Source: Desulfuromonas versatilis (GTDB lineage Bacteria > Desulfobacterota > Desulfuromonadia > Desulfuromonadales > NIT-T3). Taken from it: a stretch of 64,000 nt of DNA. The stretch is taken from assembly GCF_019704135.1 (NCBI RefSeq), contig NZ_AP024355.1, positions 2,350,001 to 2,414,000 of the forward strand. The letters are read 5' to 3'. Position 1 is the first letter of the stretch; every line of letters begins with the position of its first letter. The position numbers and the translations under genes were made by a program. A model generated the notes under the pieces. The model had not been told where the DNA came from. It made no database searches and saw only the letters and a list, made by a program, of their open reading frames with translations. Positions 17,622 to 25,178 of the stretch are shown piece after piece.

Positions 17622-19117
17622 CAGTGACCTCCTTCCCTGGGCACGAGCACCAGGATTTCCAGTCGCCGGTTCTCGGCGCGCCCCTCCTCGGTGGCGTTGT
17701 CGGCGATCGGGGTACTTTCACCGAAGCCGCGAACGAAAATGCGGTTGGCGTCGAATCCATCCCTGGCCACCAGGTGGGTAGCGGCAGAGATGGCACGCTT
17801 GAGCGACAACCGATCATTGTACAGGTCTGAACCGACATTGTCGGTATGGCCATCGATCCTGAGGATCAGCCATTTGCCTTCCTGGCGTAGGTGATTCGCG
17901 ATCAGCGAGAGGGTCTTCTTCCCTTCATCGGACAGCGACCACTGGTCGAAGCTGAAGGTCAGCTCAGGCAGGCGGAATTTGCGGTAAACCACGGTGCGGA
18001 TCGGCTCTTCGGGAGCTTTAGTCGCCCCAACTTCCTGCGTGGCGGCAACGGGTGCTGCCGCACGAGATGCCGGCGCCGGTGAAACCTCCGGCGGGGCAAT
18101 CGGGGCAACAGCCAGGGCCCCGCCCGCAGCCGCTTCGGGGATCACCAGTTTTTCCACCGGCATCACCACGACTTCCTCGGTGTTCGGTTCTATCGGGACC
18201 TCGAGTTTGGCCACCGGGGAGGTCTTGACCGCAGCGGTCGGGATCAGCGGCGTAAGGGTCCGGATTTTTACGATTTTAATGGGTTCGGATACGGCTTCCG
18301 GCTCTTCCGGGGCGGGTTCGATGATTTTGGGGATCGACCTGCGGTAAGTGCCGACACCCTGGCTGCCCGACAAACCAACCAGCACTCGCCAGTCGGGGCT
18401 CACATCGGAAAGCCCCATCCCCAACCCGAGGTTGACGGTCAGGTGGGGCGAGATGAAGTACTGGAAGCCCGCGGTGGCTTCGGTGGGCTTGCCTCCCCCG
18501 TCGACCCGCTCGGTAAGAGTCTCCAGTTCGGCAATCAGCCGCAGCCGCATGCTGGGGAAGAATTCCACGCCGCCGGCGAAAATGTACTGGTCCTCGAAAT
18601 CGATATTGTCGGGATCTTCCGCTTTCACGTAGCCGGCATTGACATGAATTCCGAAACGTTCGAGGGGTTTATAGCTGCCGATCACTCTGCCCACCAGGTC
18701 GGTCAGGCCGTCGAAATCGGGCGAGTCCGAAAGGGTTCTGCGCACCTGGGCGTCCAGCGCCATTTTAAACAGCGATGAGCGTTTCCCCCAGACCCGAAAC
18801 TTGGCGCCGATGTTGGCGTAGCCCCGGCCACTGTCCAGGTCGTCGTCATTGAAAAGCAGGTTAGGATAGGAACCGTAGACCTCCATGAAAGACCCGAGTC
18901 CCATGGTAAGGCTTACCGGGACGATGTTGGATTTGCCTTTTTCGGAAAAATTGCCCCACAGGCCAAGACCGATGTTCCCCGCGTTGAGCGTGTCCGCGGT
19001 GGGCTGGGAAAGCAGTCCGATATTGCCGAACTGAGTCGGGGTCAGGGCGTAGCTCGGTGTCGCACGGCCCAGGGACAGGGCCGCCAGCATCGCCAGAACC
19101 AGAATGCTTCGTCGCAT
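17621..19117 (-). CDS. Large OmpA-family outer-membrane protein (barrel plus OmpA domain)
   Basis: A 498-residue protein with signal peptide, an N-terminal beta-barrel-like region (about residues 25-235), a proline/valine-rich linker (residues about 240-370) and a C-terminal OmpA domain with LTFSFDQWSLSDEGKKTL, the peptidoglycan-binding IDGHTDNVGSDLYND and ENRRLEI. It would tether the outer membrane to peptidoglycan. The chosen ATG has AGGAAGG seven bases upstream; a longer frame 22 codons up lacks a signal sequence. Confidence 0.88.
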   Translation of the reverse strand: MRRSILVLAMLAALSLGRATPSYALTPTQFGNIGLLSQPTADTLNAGNIGLGLWGNFSEKGKSNIVPVSLTMGLGSFMEVYGSYPNLLFNDDDLDSGRGYANIGAKFRVWGKRSSLFKMALDAQVRRTLSDSPDFDGLTDLVGRVIGSYKPLERFGIHVNAGYVKAEDPDNIDFEDQYIFAGGVEFFPSMRLRLIAELETLTERVDGGGKPTEATAGFQYFISPHLTVNLGLGMGLSDVSPDWRVLVGLSGSQGVGTYRRSIPKIIEPAPEEPEAVSEPIKIVKIRTLTPLIPTAAVKTSPVAKLEVPIEPNTEEVVVMPVEKLVIPEAAAGGALAVAPIAPPEVSPAPASRAAAPVAATQEVGATKAPEEPIRTVVYRKFRLPELTFSFDQWSLSDEGKKTLSLIANHLRQEGKWLILRIDGHTDNVGSDLYNDRLSLKRAISAATHLVARDGFDANRIFVRGFGESTPIADNATEEGRAENRRLEILVLVPREGGH

Positions 19118-19192
19118 GAAGGACCTTCCTGCCAGCTTGGTTGCTGGAATTGTATTCCATCGCACTGGAGCCGAAAACTGCATTTTCTCGCA

Positions 19193-19735
19193 CTACTCCT
19201 GTTCCTGGGCCCGGTCGTTTCCGGGAAGATAGTCCTGCATGTAGCCCACATAGTTGGCAGCGGATCGTTTAAGATGACGGATTTCAGAATCGGTGAGAGG
19301 TCTTTTTACGGCGGCGGGAGCCCCCATGATCAGCGAACCCGGCGGAAAGCTCCTGCCGGGGGGAACCAGCGCCCCGGCGGCGACCATCGAATCTTCGCCG
19401 ATTACCGCACCGTCGAGGACGCAGGCGGCCATGCCGATGAGGCAACGATCATTGACCGTACAGCCATGCAGGGTGACGTTATGGCCGATAGTGACCTCAT
19501 CGCCGATCACTGTAGGATGGGTGTCTCTGGTGACATGGACCACGCTGCCGTCCTGGATGTTGGTTCGGGAGCCTATGCGAATTGAATTGACATCCCCGCG
19601 GATCACTACGTTGAACCAGATGCTCGAGTCGGCGCCTATAACGACGTCGCCGATTACCATGGCACTCTGCTCGACAAACGAGGATTCTGCGACCTCCGGG
19701 AAACGGCCGCGATGGGATCGCAACATTAAATCCAC
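19193..19735 (-). CDS. Gamma-carbonic-anhydrase-like (left-handed beta-helix) protein
   Basis: A 180-residue hexapeptide-repeat protein of the YrdA/PaaY/CaiE group. Repeats such as VVIGADSSIWFNVVIRGDV and VIGEDSMVAAGALV are clear. The metal-binding histidines are in HVTRDTH and GHNVTLHGC, in the spacing of gamma-class carbonic anhydrases. Cytoplasmic; activity as an anhydrase is plausible but many relatives are inactive or act in CoA metabolism. It stands alone on the minus strand. Confidence 0.9.
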   Translation of the reverse strand: MDLMLRSHRGRFPEVAESSFVEQSAMVIGDVVIGADSSIWFNVVIRGDVNSIRIGSRTNIQDGSVVHVTRDTHPTVIGDEVTIGHNVTLHGCTVNDRCLIGMAACVLDGAVIGEDSMVAAGALVPPGRSFPPGSLIMGAPAAVKRPLTDSEIRHLKRSAANYVGYMQDYLPGNDRAQEQE

Positions 19736-20046
19736 CCCCTGTATTCGCCATTTTGCCCGGGAACCGAAACCCTCCGGCCCCCGGACACTGGAATTACATA
19801 AACAATTTTTATGCCAAATAATGGCAGATCCGTTGTGGGGGTGTCAATGATTGAGAAAGTCCTGGGTGAGAGCGGTATCACAGCAGGCGCCGGCAGCCAG
19901 GGGGCCCCGTAAATACTGTCATGGCAAGGGAAAAACTCCGGGCGGTCACGAAACCGGGCACCTGTCAGAATTCCCCCTCCATCGCCAGGCCCGCCTCGCA
20001 GCATCCCTCCGGCAGGTGTTTGGACCGGCCTATTCGGGCATTTGCC
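19736..20046. other. Non-coding interval
   Basis: I see no convincing gene, repeat or RNA here. The first 100 bases are upstream of the gamma-carbonic-anhydrase gene and should include its promoter, but no clear -35/-10 pair stands out. Confidence 0.4.
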
Positions 20047-20086
20047 AAAAACAAACCCGTTAAAACTGGCGTTTTAACGGGTTTGT
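20047..20086 (-). terminator. Terminator of the IHF/HU gene
   Basis: A perfect 16-bp stem ACAAACCCGTTAAAAC / GTTTTAACGGGTTTGT with loop TGGC. On the minus strand it is followed by TTTTGG, giving a strong intrinsic terminator downstream of the IHF/HU gene. Confidence 0.9.
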
Positions 20087-20114
20087 CAAAAAAGCCCCGG
20101 CAGTTCTCTTTGGA

Positions 20115-20390
20115 TCAGGAATCTACCCGCTCGCGAAGTTCTTTGCCGACCTTGAAAAAGGGGAGCTTTTTGGGCTTGACCCGGATAACTTCCCCGGTTT
20201 TGGGGTTGCGTCCCATGTAGGCCTTGTAGTGCTTGACGACAAAACTTCCGAAACCACGGATCTCTATGCGTCCGCCGCCTGCGAGCGTATCGGCCATCGA
20301 GTCGAAGATGATGTTGACGATCTCCTCCGATTTTTTGTAGGTCAGATCCTTACGGCTGGCAAGTGCTTCGATCAGTTCGGATTTGTTCAT
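20115..20390 (-). CDS. ihfB: HU/IHF-family DNA-bending protein (IHF-beta-like)
   Basis: A 91-residue nucleoid protein. MNKSELIEALA at the N-terminus, IEIRGFGSFVVKHY in the middle and the beta-arm YMGRNPKTGEVIRVKPKK with its DNA-intercalating proline identify the family; the 'RGFGSF' and C-terminal 'FKVGKELRERV' favour IHF-beta over HU. The ATG has GGGAGG six bases upstream. A strong promoter and terminator bracket the gene, so it is monocistronic. Confidence 0.92.
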   Translation of the reverse strand: MNKSELIEALASRKDLTYKKSEEIVNIIFDSMADTLAGGGRIEIRGFGSFVVKHYKAYMGRNPKTGEVIRVKPKKLPFFKVGKELRERVDS

Positions 20391-20491
20391 GTCGCCTCCC
20401 GGCATTTCCCTGAAGAAAGCTACCCTCGAGCATGCACCCCTCCGGCGCGATCGGAAAGCGTCGACGCCCGGATCCGTCAATCTTTAAATTA

Positions 20492-20519
20492 ACTATACTG
20501 AGGGAAATCCAGCTGTCAA
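20492..20519 (-). promoter_or_regulatory. Sigma-70-type promoter of the IHF/HU gene
   Basis: On the minus strand a perfect TTGACA is followed after 16 bases by TATAGT (5 of 6 to consensus), with the ATG about 100 bases downstream. Confidence 0.75.
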
Positions 20520-20555
20520 CATATGAGGCGAGAATATTCAGCTACTTACCAGCCA

Positions 20556-21830
20556 TCAGCCCTGTTGCTCGAGAAGGGTCTGTGCCTCGGTGCGAAGCAC
20601 ACCTGGAAGATCTGGGCTCGTCAGGGCTTTTTTCACCAAGGGCAGTCCTTCCTTTTTCCAGCCACGCGCCGTATAGGCCTGCCCGACCCGCAACAGCCAG
20701 CGGGGATTCTGTGGGTCCTCCCGCAGAGCCCGCTTGAAAGCCTCAAGAGCCTTATCCAGATTCTGCCCACGGCGCAGCCAGAACTCGGCGAGGTAAACGT
20801 TGCCGGCGCCTGCGCCGCAGCCTTTTCCGGAAATGCGCGACAGCAAGGCTTCCGCTTCGCTCAGCCGGTTCGACTTCTCCAGCAGCGAGGCGGCCAGCAG
20901 CAGGGTGTTGGGGTCGTTCCATCCGGCCCCAATGGCCTGAAGGGCATGCTCGAGACAGGCTTCCTGATTGCCGCGCCGGGCCGAAAGGTCAGCCAACGCC
21001 GCCTGGCAGAACCCTCCGGACTGCCCTTGGTCGAGCAGCTGCCGCAGGCGCGCCTCTGCCGACGCATCCCGTCCCGCCGTCAGTTCCAGGGTAATCAGGG
21101 TTTCCAGGACCAGCGGATGCCCGGGGTTGAGCTGCGCGGCGCGCTCCAGGTCACTGCAGGCCTGGTCCACCTGCCCCAGCCTGCCGAGCAGGGAACCTCG
21201 TTCGAAATAGAAAAGATCGTCCCGGTTGCCCATCGCAACCTGTTCAAAACGCTCCATGGCTTCGGGCTCGCGCCCCTCGTGCGCCAGTAGAAAGGCCTCA
21301 AGAAAAGTCCCGCTGAGTTCGTGGCAGCGTTCAGCCAACTCCTGGGGATAGGAGGCGAGAATCAGTTCGAGCCTGGTCTCGGTGTCGAGGTCATCCTGAT
21401 CTTCCAGCTGCTCCTGGGTTGCGGAAGCCGGCCTGCAATCAGCACAGCTGCCATGGGCTGCAGGGCTGGCCGGAGGAGTCCTGACGGCAGCCGCGGCCGT
21501 TGTCGAGCCAAGTCGCTCCCGGGCCGCTGTCACCGCTGATTTCAGGGACTGACTGCGGGCCTGCTGCAGGGCCAGATCGAAATGCTCGGCCGCTCGGACC
21601 TGATCTCCGCCACGCAGGCAGGCCTCCCCTTCGCCAAGGTTGAGCTCAGCCAAACCGTCTCCGGCCTGTTCCAGCAAGCCTGCAAGCTCCTTGTTGCGCT
21701 CCTCGTCAAGCGCGGCGAGGTTCACCCCCTCCCCGATGGCCAGGGCATCCGCCCAGCGTTTCTGGTCCAGGGCGCGCCGCACCTGGGCGACTGGGTCGCC
21801 GCCGCCGAAAAGTCTTTTTAGAAAGCTCAT
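20556..21830 (-). CDS. TPR-repeat protein
   Basis: A 424-residue soluble protein of tetratricopeptide-type helical repeats: for example DDLFYFERGSLLGRLGQVDQACSDLERAAQLNPGHP and the C-terminal NLDKALEAFKRALREDPQNPRWLLRVGQAY. A low-complexity Ala/Thr/Pro stretch near residues 110-130 contains a CADC pair that could bind metal. No signal peptide. Function unknown; TPRs suggest a scaffold. It stands alone between the IHF gene and a hairpin repeat. Confidence 0.82.
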   Translation of the reverse strand: MSFLKRLFGGGDPVAQVRRALDQKRWADALAIGEGVNLAALDEERNKELAGLLEQAGDGLAELNLGEGEACLRGGDQVRAAEHFDLALQQARSQSLKSAVTAARERLGSTTAAAAVRTPPASPAAHGSCADCRPASATQEQLEDQDDLDTETRLELILASYPQELAERCHELSGTFLEAFLLAHEGREPEAMERFEQVAMGNRDDLFYFERGSLLGRLGQVDQACSDLERAAQLNPGHPLVLETLITLELTAGRDASAEARLRQLLDQGQSGGFCQAALADLSARRGNQEACLEHALQAIGAGWNDPNTLLLAASLLEKSNRLSEAEALLSRISGKGCGAGAGNVYLAEFWLRRGQNLDKALEAFKRALREDPQNPRWLLRVGQAYTARGWKKEGLPLVKKALTSPDLPGVLRTEAQTLLEQQG

Positions 21831-21910
21831 GGGTTATCCAGGGGAAAAAGGCCAAATAAACGATCGCCGCGAGGAATCCGCGGCGCTTGCCAGTAAATCC
21901 TAGAATACAG

Positions 21911-21992
21911 AAGCCAGAAGTCAGAATCCAGAATAAAGGTCGAACCCTGGTCGCAGACCAGGGCGTTTATTCCAGATTCCGGCTTCTGGCTT
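21911..21992. repeat. 82-base imperfect palindrome (dispersed-repeat-like hairpin)
   Basis: The left arm AAGCCAGAAGTCAGAATCCA and its continuation to base 21937 pair with the right arm from 21966, differing at a few positions. The centre is a second perfect hairpin CCCTGGTC-GCA-GACCAGGG. The 'CCAGAAG/CCAGAATC' style of sequence looks like a dispersed intergenic repeat rather than a gene. It could also act as terminator for the XRE-cupin gene on the minus strand. Confidence 0.65.
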
Positions 21993-22025
21993 GGGAAATT
22001 GCGGGTGCTGGTGTCGGGCTTGTAA

Positions 22026-22592
22026 TCAGATCGTGGTGAAAGGCGAGAGCGTCCAGATGACCTTGGCGTCGCCCTCGCCAATGTTGTCCCAGCGATGCGG
22101 CAGATGCGATTTGAAGGAGAGGCTGTCCCCGGGATTGAGGATGTGCTCTTCCCCGGCAATCGCCACCCGCAGGCGCCCTTCGAGAAGATAGATCAACTCG
22201 TCGCCGGGGTGGTACATGTTTTTGTCCCCGCTGGTGCCACCGGGGGGGACGGTGCAGTAAAAAGACATGAATTGCGGATCGCGCAGCCCCGAAGTGAAGG
22301 ACTCGGTGTGCATGTTGCTCTCATCGTCATAGACGGTCTGATCACGGTTCCCGGGGGTGGAATAAACCACCTCGTGGGTGGTGCTGACCTCCTCGACGAA
22401 GTAGTTGATGCTCTTGTTGAAGACCGCGGCCAGTTTCATGAGGATCTGCACCGAGGGGATGGTCAGGCCTCGTTCGATCCGGGATATCATGTTCGACGAA
22501 ACCTTGGACTTATCTGCAAGTTCCTGGATCGTCATATCGTTTTTCAAGCGGATGGCCTTGAGTTTCTTCCCGACAATCTTTTTGACTTTCAT
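22026..22592 (-). CDS. XRE-family regulator with C-terminal cupin domain (copy 1)
   Basis: A 188-residue transcription factor. An XRE helix-turn-helix occupies residues 10-65 (KNDMTIQELADKSKVSSNMISRIERG), and a cupin_2 sensor domain residues 110-185 (HPGDELIYLLEGRLRVAIAGEE). Relatives regulate metabolism of amino acids, polyamines or organic acids; the ligand here is unknown. It is adjacent to and clearly paralogous with the upstream gene on the same strand, with 65 bases between them. Confidence 0.92.
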   Translation of the reverse strand: MKVKKIVGKKLKAIRLKNDMTIQELADKSKVSSNMISRIERGLTIPSVQILMKLAAVFNKSINYFVEEVSTTHEVVYSTPGNRDQTVYDDESNMHTESFTSGLRDPQFMSFYCTVPPGGTSGDKNMYHPGDELIYLLEGRLRVAIAGEEHILNPGDSLSFKSHLPHRWDNIGEGDAKVIWTLSPFTTI

Positions 22593-22657
22593 GGTTGTTC
22601 TCCTGGGCGCTGCGCGCTCCTGGCACTGTCATGATTACATTATAATAAGGGATCGGC

Positions 22658-23224
22658 CTACTGGGCGATGTAAGGTGCCGGCGAAACCACCCACAACACC
22701 AGGGTCTGGCCGTCGTGCAGATTTTTCCAGCGGTGCGGCAGGGATGCTTTGAAGGTCAGCGAATCGCCCTCGGCCAGCACGAAACGGTCGCCCTCGATGA
22801 CGAATTCCATCTCGCCTTTCAGCACCAGGGCAAACTCTTCGCCGGTGTGAACCATCCCCCCCTCTCCGCTGCAGCAGCCTTCCTCGAGGGTATCGTAGAA
22901 AACCGTGAACCCCGGGTCGCGCAGCCCCTGGGTCAGGCTGGTGATCTGGTGCTTGTCCTCGAAGAAGAAGATCGGTTCTCCCTGCCCCTTGCGGGTATGC
23001 ACGACGGTGGTCCCCTTCTCGGCCTCCTCGACGAAAAAGTTGATGCTCATGCCGAAAGCCCCGGCCAGTTTCATCAGAATCTCCACCGAGGGAACCGTCA
23101 GGCCTCGTTCGATGCGGGAGATCATGTTGGACGAAACCCGGGAACGCTCGGCGAGTTCCTGGATGGTCATGTCGTTTTTCAAACGCGTGGACTTCAGTTT
23201 TTTCCCGATCAACTGTTTAACCAT
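22658..23224 (-). CDS. XRE-family regulator with C-terminal cupin domain (copy 2)
   Basis: A 188-residue paralogue of the downstream gene with the same architecture; the HTH region is nearly identical (KNDMTIQELAERSRVSSNMISRIERG) while the cupin half has drifted (HTGEEFALVLKGEMEFVIEGD), so the two probably read similar operators but different ligands. It is divergent from bioB; the intergenic region carries a TGAGA-N5-TCTCA palindrome near 23293-23307 that could be an autoregulatory site. Confidence 0.92.
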   Translation of the reverse strand: MVKQLIGKKLKSTRLKNDMTIQELAERSRVSSNMISRIERGLTVPSVEILMKLAGAFGMSINFFVEEAEKGTTVVHTRKGQGEPIFFFEDKHQITSLTQGLRDPGFTVFYDTLEEGCCSGEGGMVHTGEEFALVLKGEMEFVIEGDRFVLAEGDSLTFKASLPHRWKNLHDGQTLVLWVVSPAPYIAQ

Positions 23225-23292
23225 GGAATCCCTGCCTTAGTATGAAATAGAATGTCGTTTTACCATCTTGAGTCGCCCCTGTCAATACGATA

Positions 23293-23307
23293 TGAGATAA
23301 GGTCTCA
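23293..23307. promoter_or_regulatory. Small palindrome TGAGA-N5-TCTCA, possible XRE operator
   Basis: A perfect 5-bp dyad in the divergent region between the XRE-cupin gene and bioB. Position is suitable for autoregulation of the minus-strand regulator, but a dyad this short is not strong evidence. Confidence 0.25.
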
Positions 23308-23336
23308 ACAAATGGTAGAGTCGCTAATCGACCCCA

Positions 23337-23368
23337 TTGTCAACCACCCAGGGCGACAGGGTTGACAA
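23337..23368. promoter_or_regulatory. BirA (biotin repressor) operator
   Basis: TTGTCAACC and GGTTGACAA are perfect inverted arms separated by 14 bases, the architecture of bacterial BirA sites (known consensus TTGTAAACC-N14/15-GGTTTACAA). It lies 68 bases upstream of the bioB ATG, so biotin-bound BirA should repress bioBDA. birA itself is not in the window. Confidence 0.9.
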
Positions 23369-23389
23369 TTCCCTCGACATCCTTATAAT
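23362..23389 (+). promoter_or_regulatory. bio operon promoter overlapping the BirA operator
   Basis: TTGACA (the right arm of the operator) is followed after 16 bases by TATAAT; both boxes are perfect consensus. Repressor bound to the operator would cover the -35 box. Confidence 0.88.
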
Positions 23390-23435
23390 CCGACATTCAG
23401 CGAGCAGCGCCGATTCCAAAGGAGACCGAAACCCG

Positions 23436-24422
23436 ATGATGTCAAAAGCGAACCGACTGGCGGCCGCCGTTCTGGCCGGAGAGACTCCCAGCCTCGACGA
23501 TGCCCTTTACATACTTGGAGCCCGTGGCGCCGAGTTGAGCTACCTGCTGGCCGGGGCCCACCTGATCCGCCAGCAAAGCTTCGGCGACCGGGTCGAGCTC
23601 TGTTCGATCATCAACGCCAAATCGGGGCGCTGCCCGGAAAATTGCACCTTCTGCGCCCAGTCGGCCCATCACAAGACCAGCGCCCCGGTTTATCCGCTGA
23701 AGAGTAAGGCGGAGATTCTCGAGGGGGCGCGCCGGGCCGAGGCCGAGGGGTCCCATTGCTACGGCATCGTCACCAGCGGCACCCGCCTGCGCCCTGGCGA
23801 GGAGTTGAACCAGGTCCTCGAGGCGATCCGGGAAATCCGCGCCAACACCGCCATCGAGCCTTCGGCTTCGCTGGGGATCCTCGATCCCGAGATCGCCGGG
23901 GCGCTGGCCGAGGCCGGTTGTGTCACCTACCACCACAACCTGGAGACCGCCCGCTCCTTTTTCCCCAGCATCTGCACCACCCACGACTACGAGCAGGACG
24001 TGGAAACGGTGCGCATCGCCAAGCAGGCCGGGATGAAAGTCTGCTGCGGCGGCATTTTCGGCCTCGGCGAATCGCTGGAACAGCGCGCCGAACTGGCCTT
24101 CACCATCCGCGAGCTGCAGGTCGATTCGGTGCCGCTGAATTTTCTCAACCCGGTTGCCGGCACCCCCCTGGAAGGCAAGCGCGACCTGGCCCCTCTTGAC
24201 TGCCTGCGGATCATCGCCCTGTTCCGCTACCTGCTGCCCAGCACCCGCATCAGCGTCTGCGGCGGGCGCGAACCGAACCTGCGGGACTTCCAGTCCTGGA
24301 TGTTCATGGCCGGGGCCAGCGGGACCATGGTCGGCAACTACCTGACCACCAGCGGCCGCGACCGTGACGCCGATCTGCAGATGTTCCGCGATGCCGAGGT
24401 GGAAATCGATGGCTGCTGCTGA
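23436..24422 (+). CDS. bioB: Biotin synthase
   Basis: A 328-residue radical-SAM enzyme that inserts sulfur into dethiobiotin. The SAM cluster motif CPENCTFC is present (C-x3-C-x2-C), followed by AQSAHHKTSAPVYPL; YHHNLETARSFF and the CGGREPNLRD region are family hallmarks, the latter holding the Arg that ligates the [2Fe-2S] cluster. The start is one of two adjacent ATGs with GGAGA ten bases upstream; a longer frame runs into the promoter and is rejected. First gene of bioBDA. Confidence 0.96.
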   Translation: MMSKANRLAAAVLAGETPSLDDALYILGARGAELSYLLAGAHLIRQQSFGDRVELCSIINAKSGRCPENCTFCAQSAHHKTSAPVYPLKSKAEILEGARRAEAEGSHCYGIVTSGTRLRPGEELNQVLEAIREIRANTAIEPSASLGILDPEIAGALAEAGCVTYHHNLETARSFFPSICTTHDYEQDVETVRIAKQAGMKVCCGGIFGLGESLEQRAELAFTIRELQVDSVPLNFLNPVAGTPLEGKRDLAPLDCLRIIALFRYLLPSTRISVCGGREPNLRDFQSWMFMAGASGTMVGNYLTTSGRDRDADLQMFRDAEVEIDGCC

Positions 24423-25161
24423 TCCGGTGGGCAAGGGGATTTTCGTCACCGGCACCGACACCGGGGTCGGCAAAACCCTGGTGACCGCGGCGCTGGCCCT
24501 GTTTTTGCGCCGGCGCGGGGTCGACGTCGGGGTGATGAAACCGGTGGAGAGCGGCGTCGATGAGCCCGCCGGACTGGGCCCCGACGCCCGCCTGCTGCAG
24601 TGGGCCGCGGCCAGCGAGGATGAGCCCGAACTGGTTTCGCCGGTGCGCCTCAAGGCCCCCCTGGCCCCCTCCACCGCCGCCAAGCTGGAGGGGGTGACCA
24701 TCGAAATGGACAAGCTGGTGGCCGCCGCCCGCGAACTCGGCCGGCGCCACGAGTTCCTGCTCATCGAGGGGGCCGGCGGCCTGATGGTTCCCCTGGCCGG
24801 GGGACTGCTGATGGCGGACCTGGTCAGCGAGCTCGCCCTGCCCCTGCTGGTGGTGGCCCGGCCCAACCTCGGGACCATCAACCACACCCTGCTCACCACC
24901 TTCGCCGCCCAGGCCATGGGGATCTCCCTGGCCGGGTTCATGATCAACAACATGCCCGCCGACCCCGATGCGGCCTGCAAATCGGCCCCCGAGTCCCTGG
25001 TGACCCTGGCCTCGGCCGATCTGCTCGGGGTGCTCGACCAAGAACCAGGGGACGACCAAGAGAAGGTCACCGCCCTGGCCGACCAGATCGCCCTGCTCCA
25101 TTCGCTCCCCTGGCTGCTCATGAAGTTCGAATTGCGCCGGCTGATCCAGCGCCCGGCCTGA
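24409..25161 (+). CDS. bioD: Dethiobiotin synthetase
   Basis: A 250-residue ATP-dependent carboxylase/cyclase converting 7,8-diaminononanoate and CO2 to dethiobiotin. The P-loop FVTGTDTGVGKTLVTAAL is near the N-terminus, KPVESGVDEPAG is the substrate loop, and EGAGGLMVPL follows. ATG overlaps bioB by 14 bases. The C-terminal end (LLMKFELRRLIQRPA) is slightly longer than usual. Same operon as bioB and bioA. Confidence 0.95.
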   Translation: MAAADPVGKGIFVTGTDTGVGKTLVTAALALFLRRRGVDVGVMKPVESGVDEPAGLGPDARLLQWAAASEDEPELVSPVRLKAPLAPSTAAKLEGVTIEMDKLVAAARELGRRHEFLLIEGAGGLMVPLAGGLLMADLVSELALPLLVVARPNLGTINHTLLTTFAAQAMGISLAGFMINNMPADPDAACKSAPESLVTLASADLLGVLDQEPGDDQEKVTALADQIALLHSLPWLLMKFELRRLIQRPA

Positions 25162-25178
25162 CCCGACGGATCGCCCTT

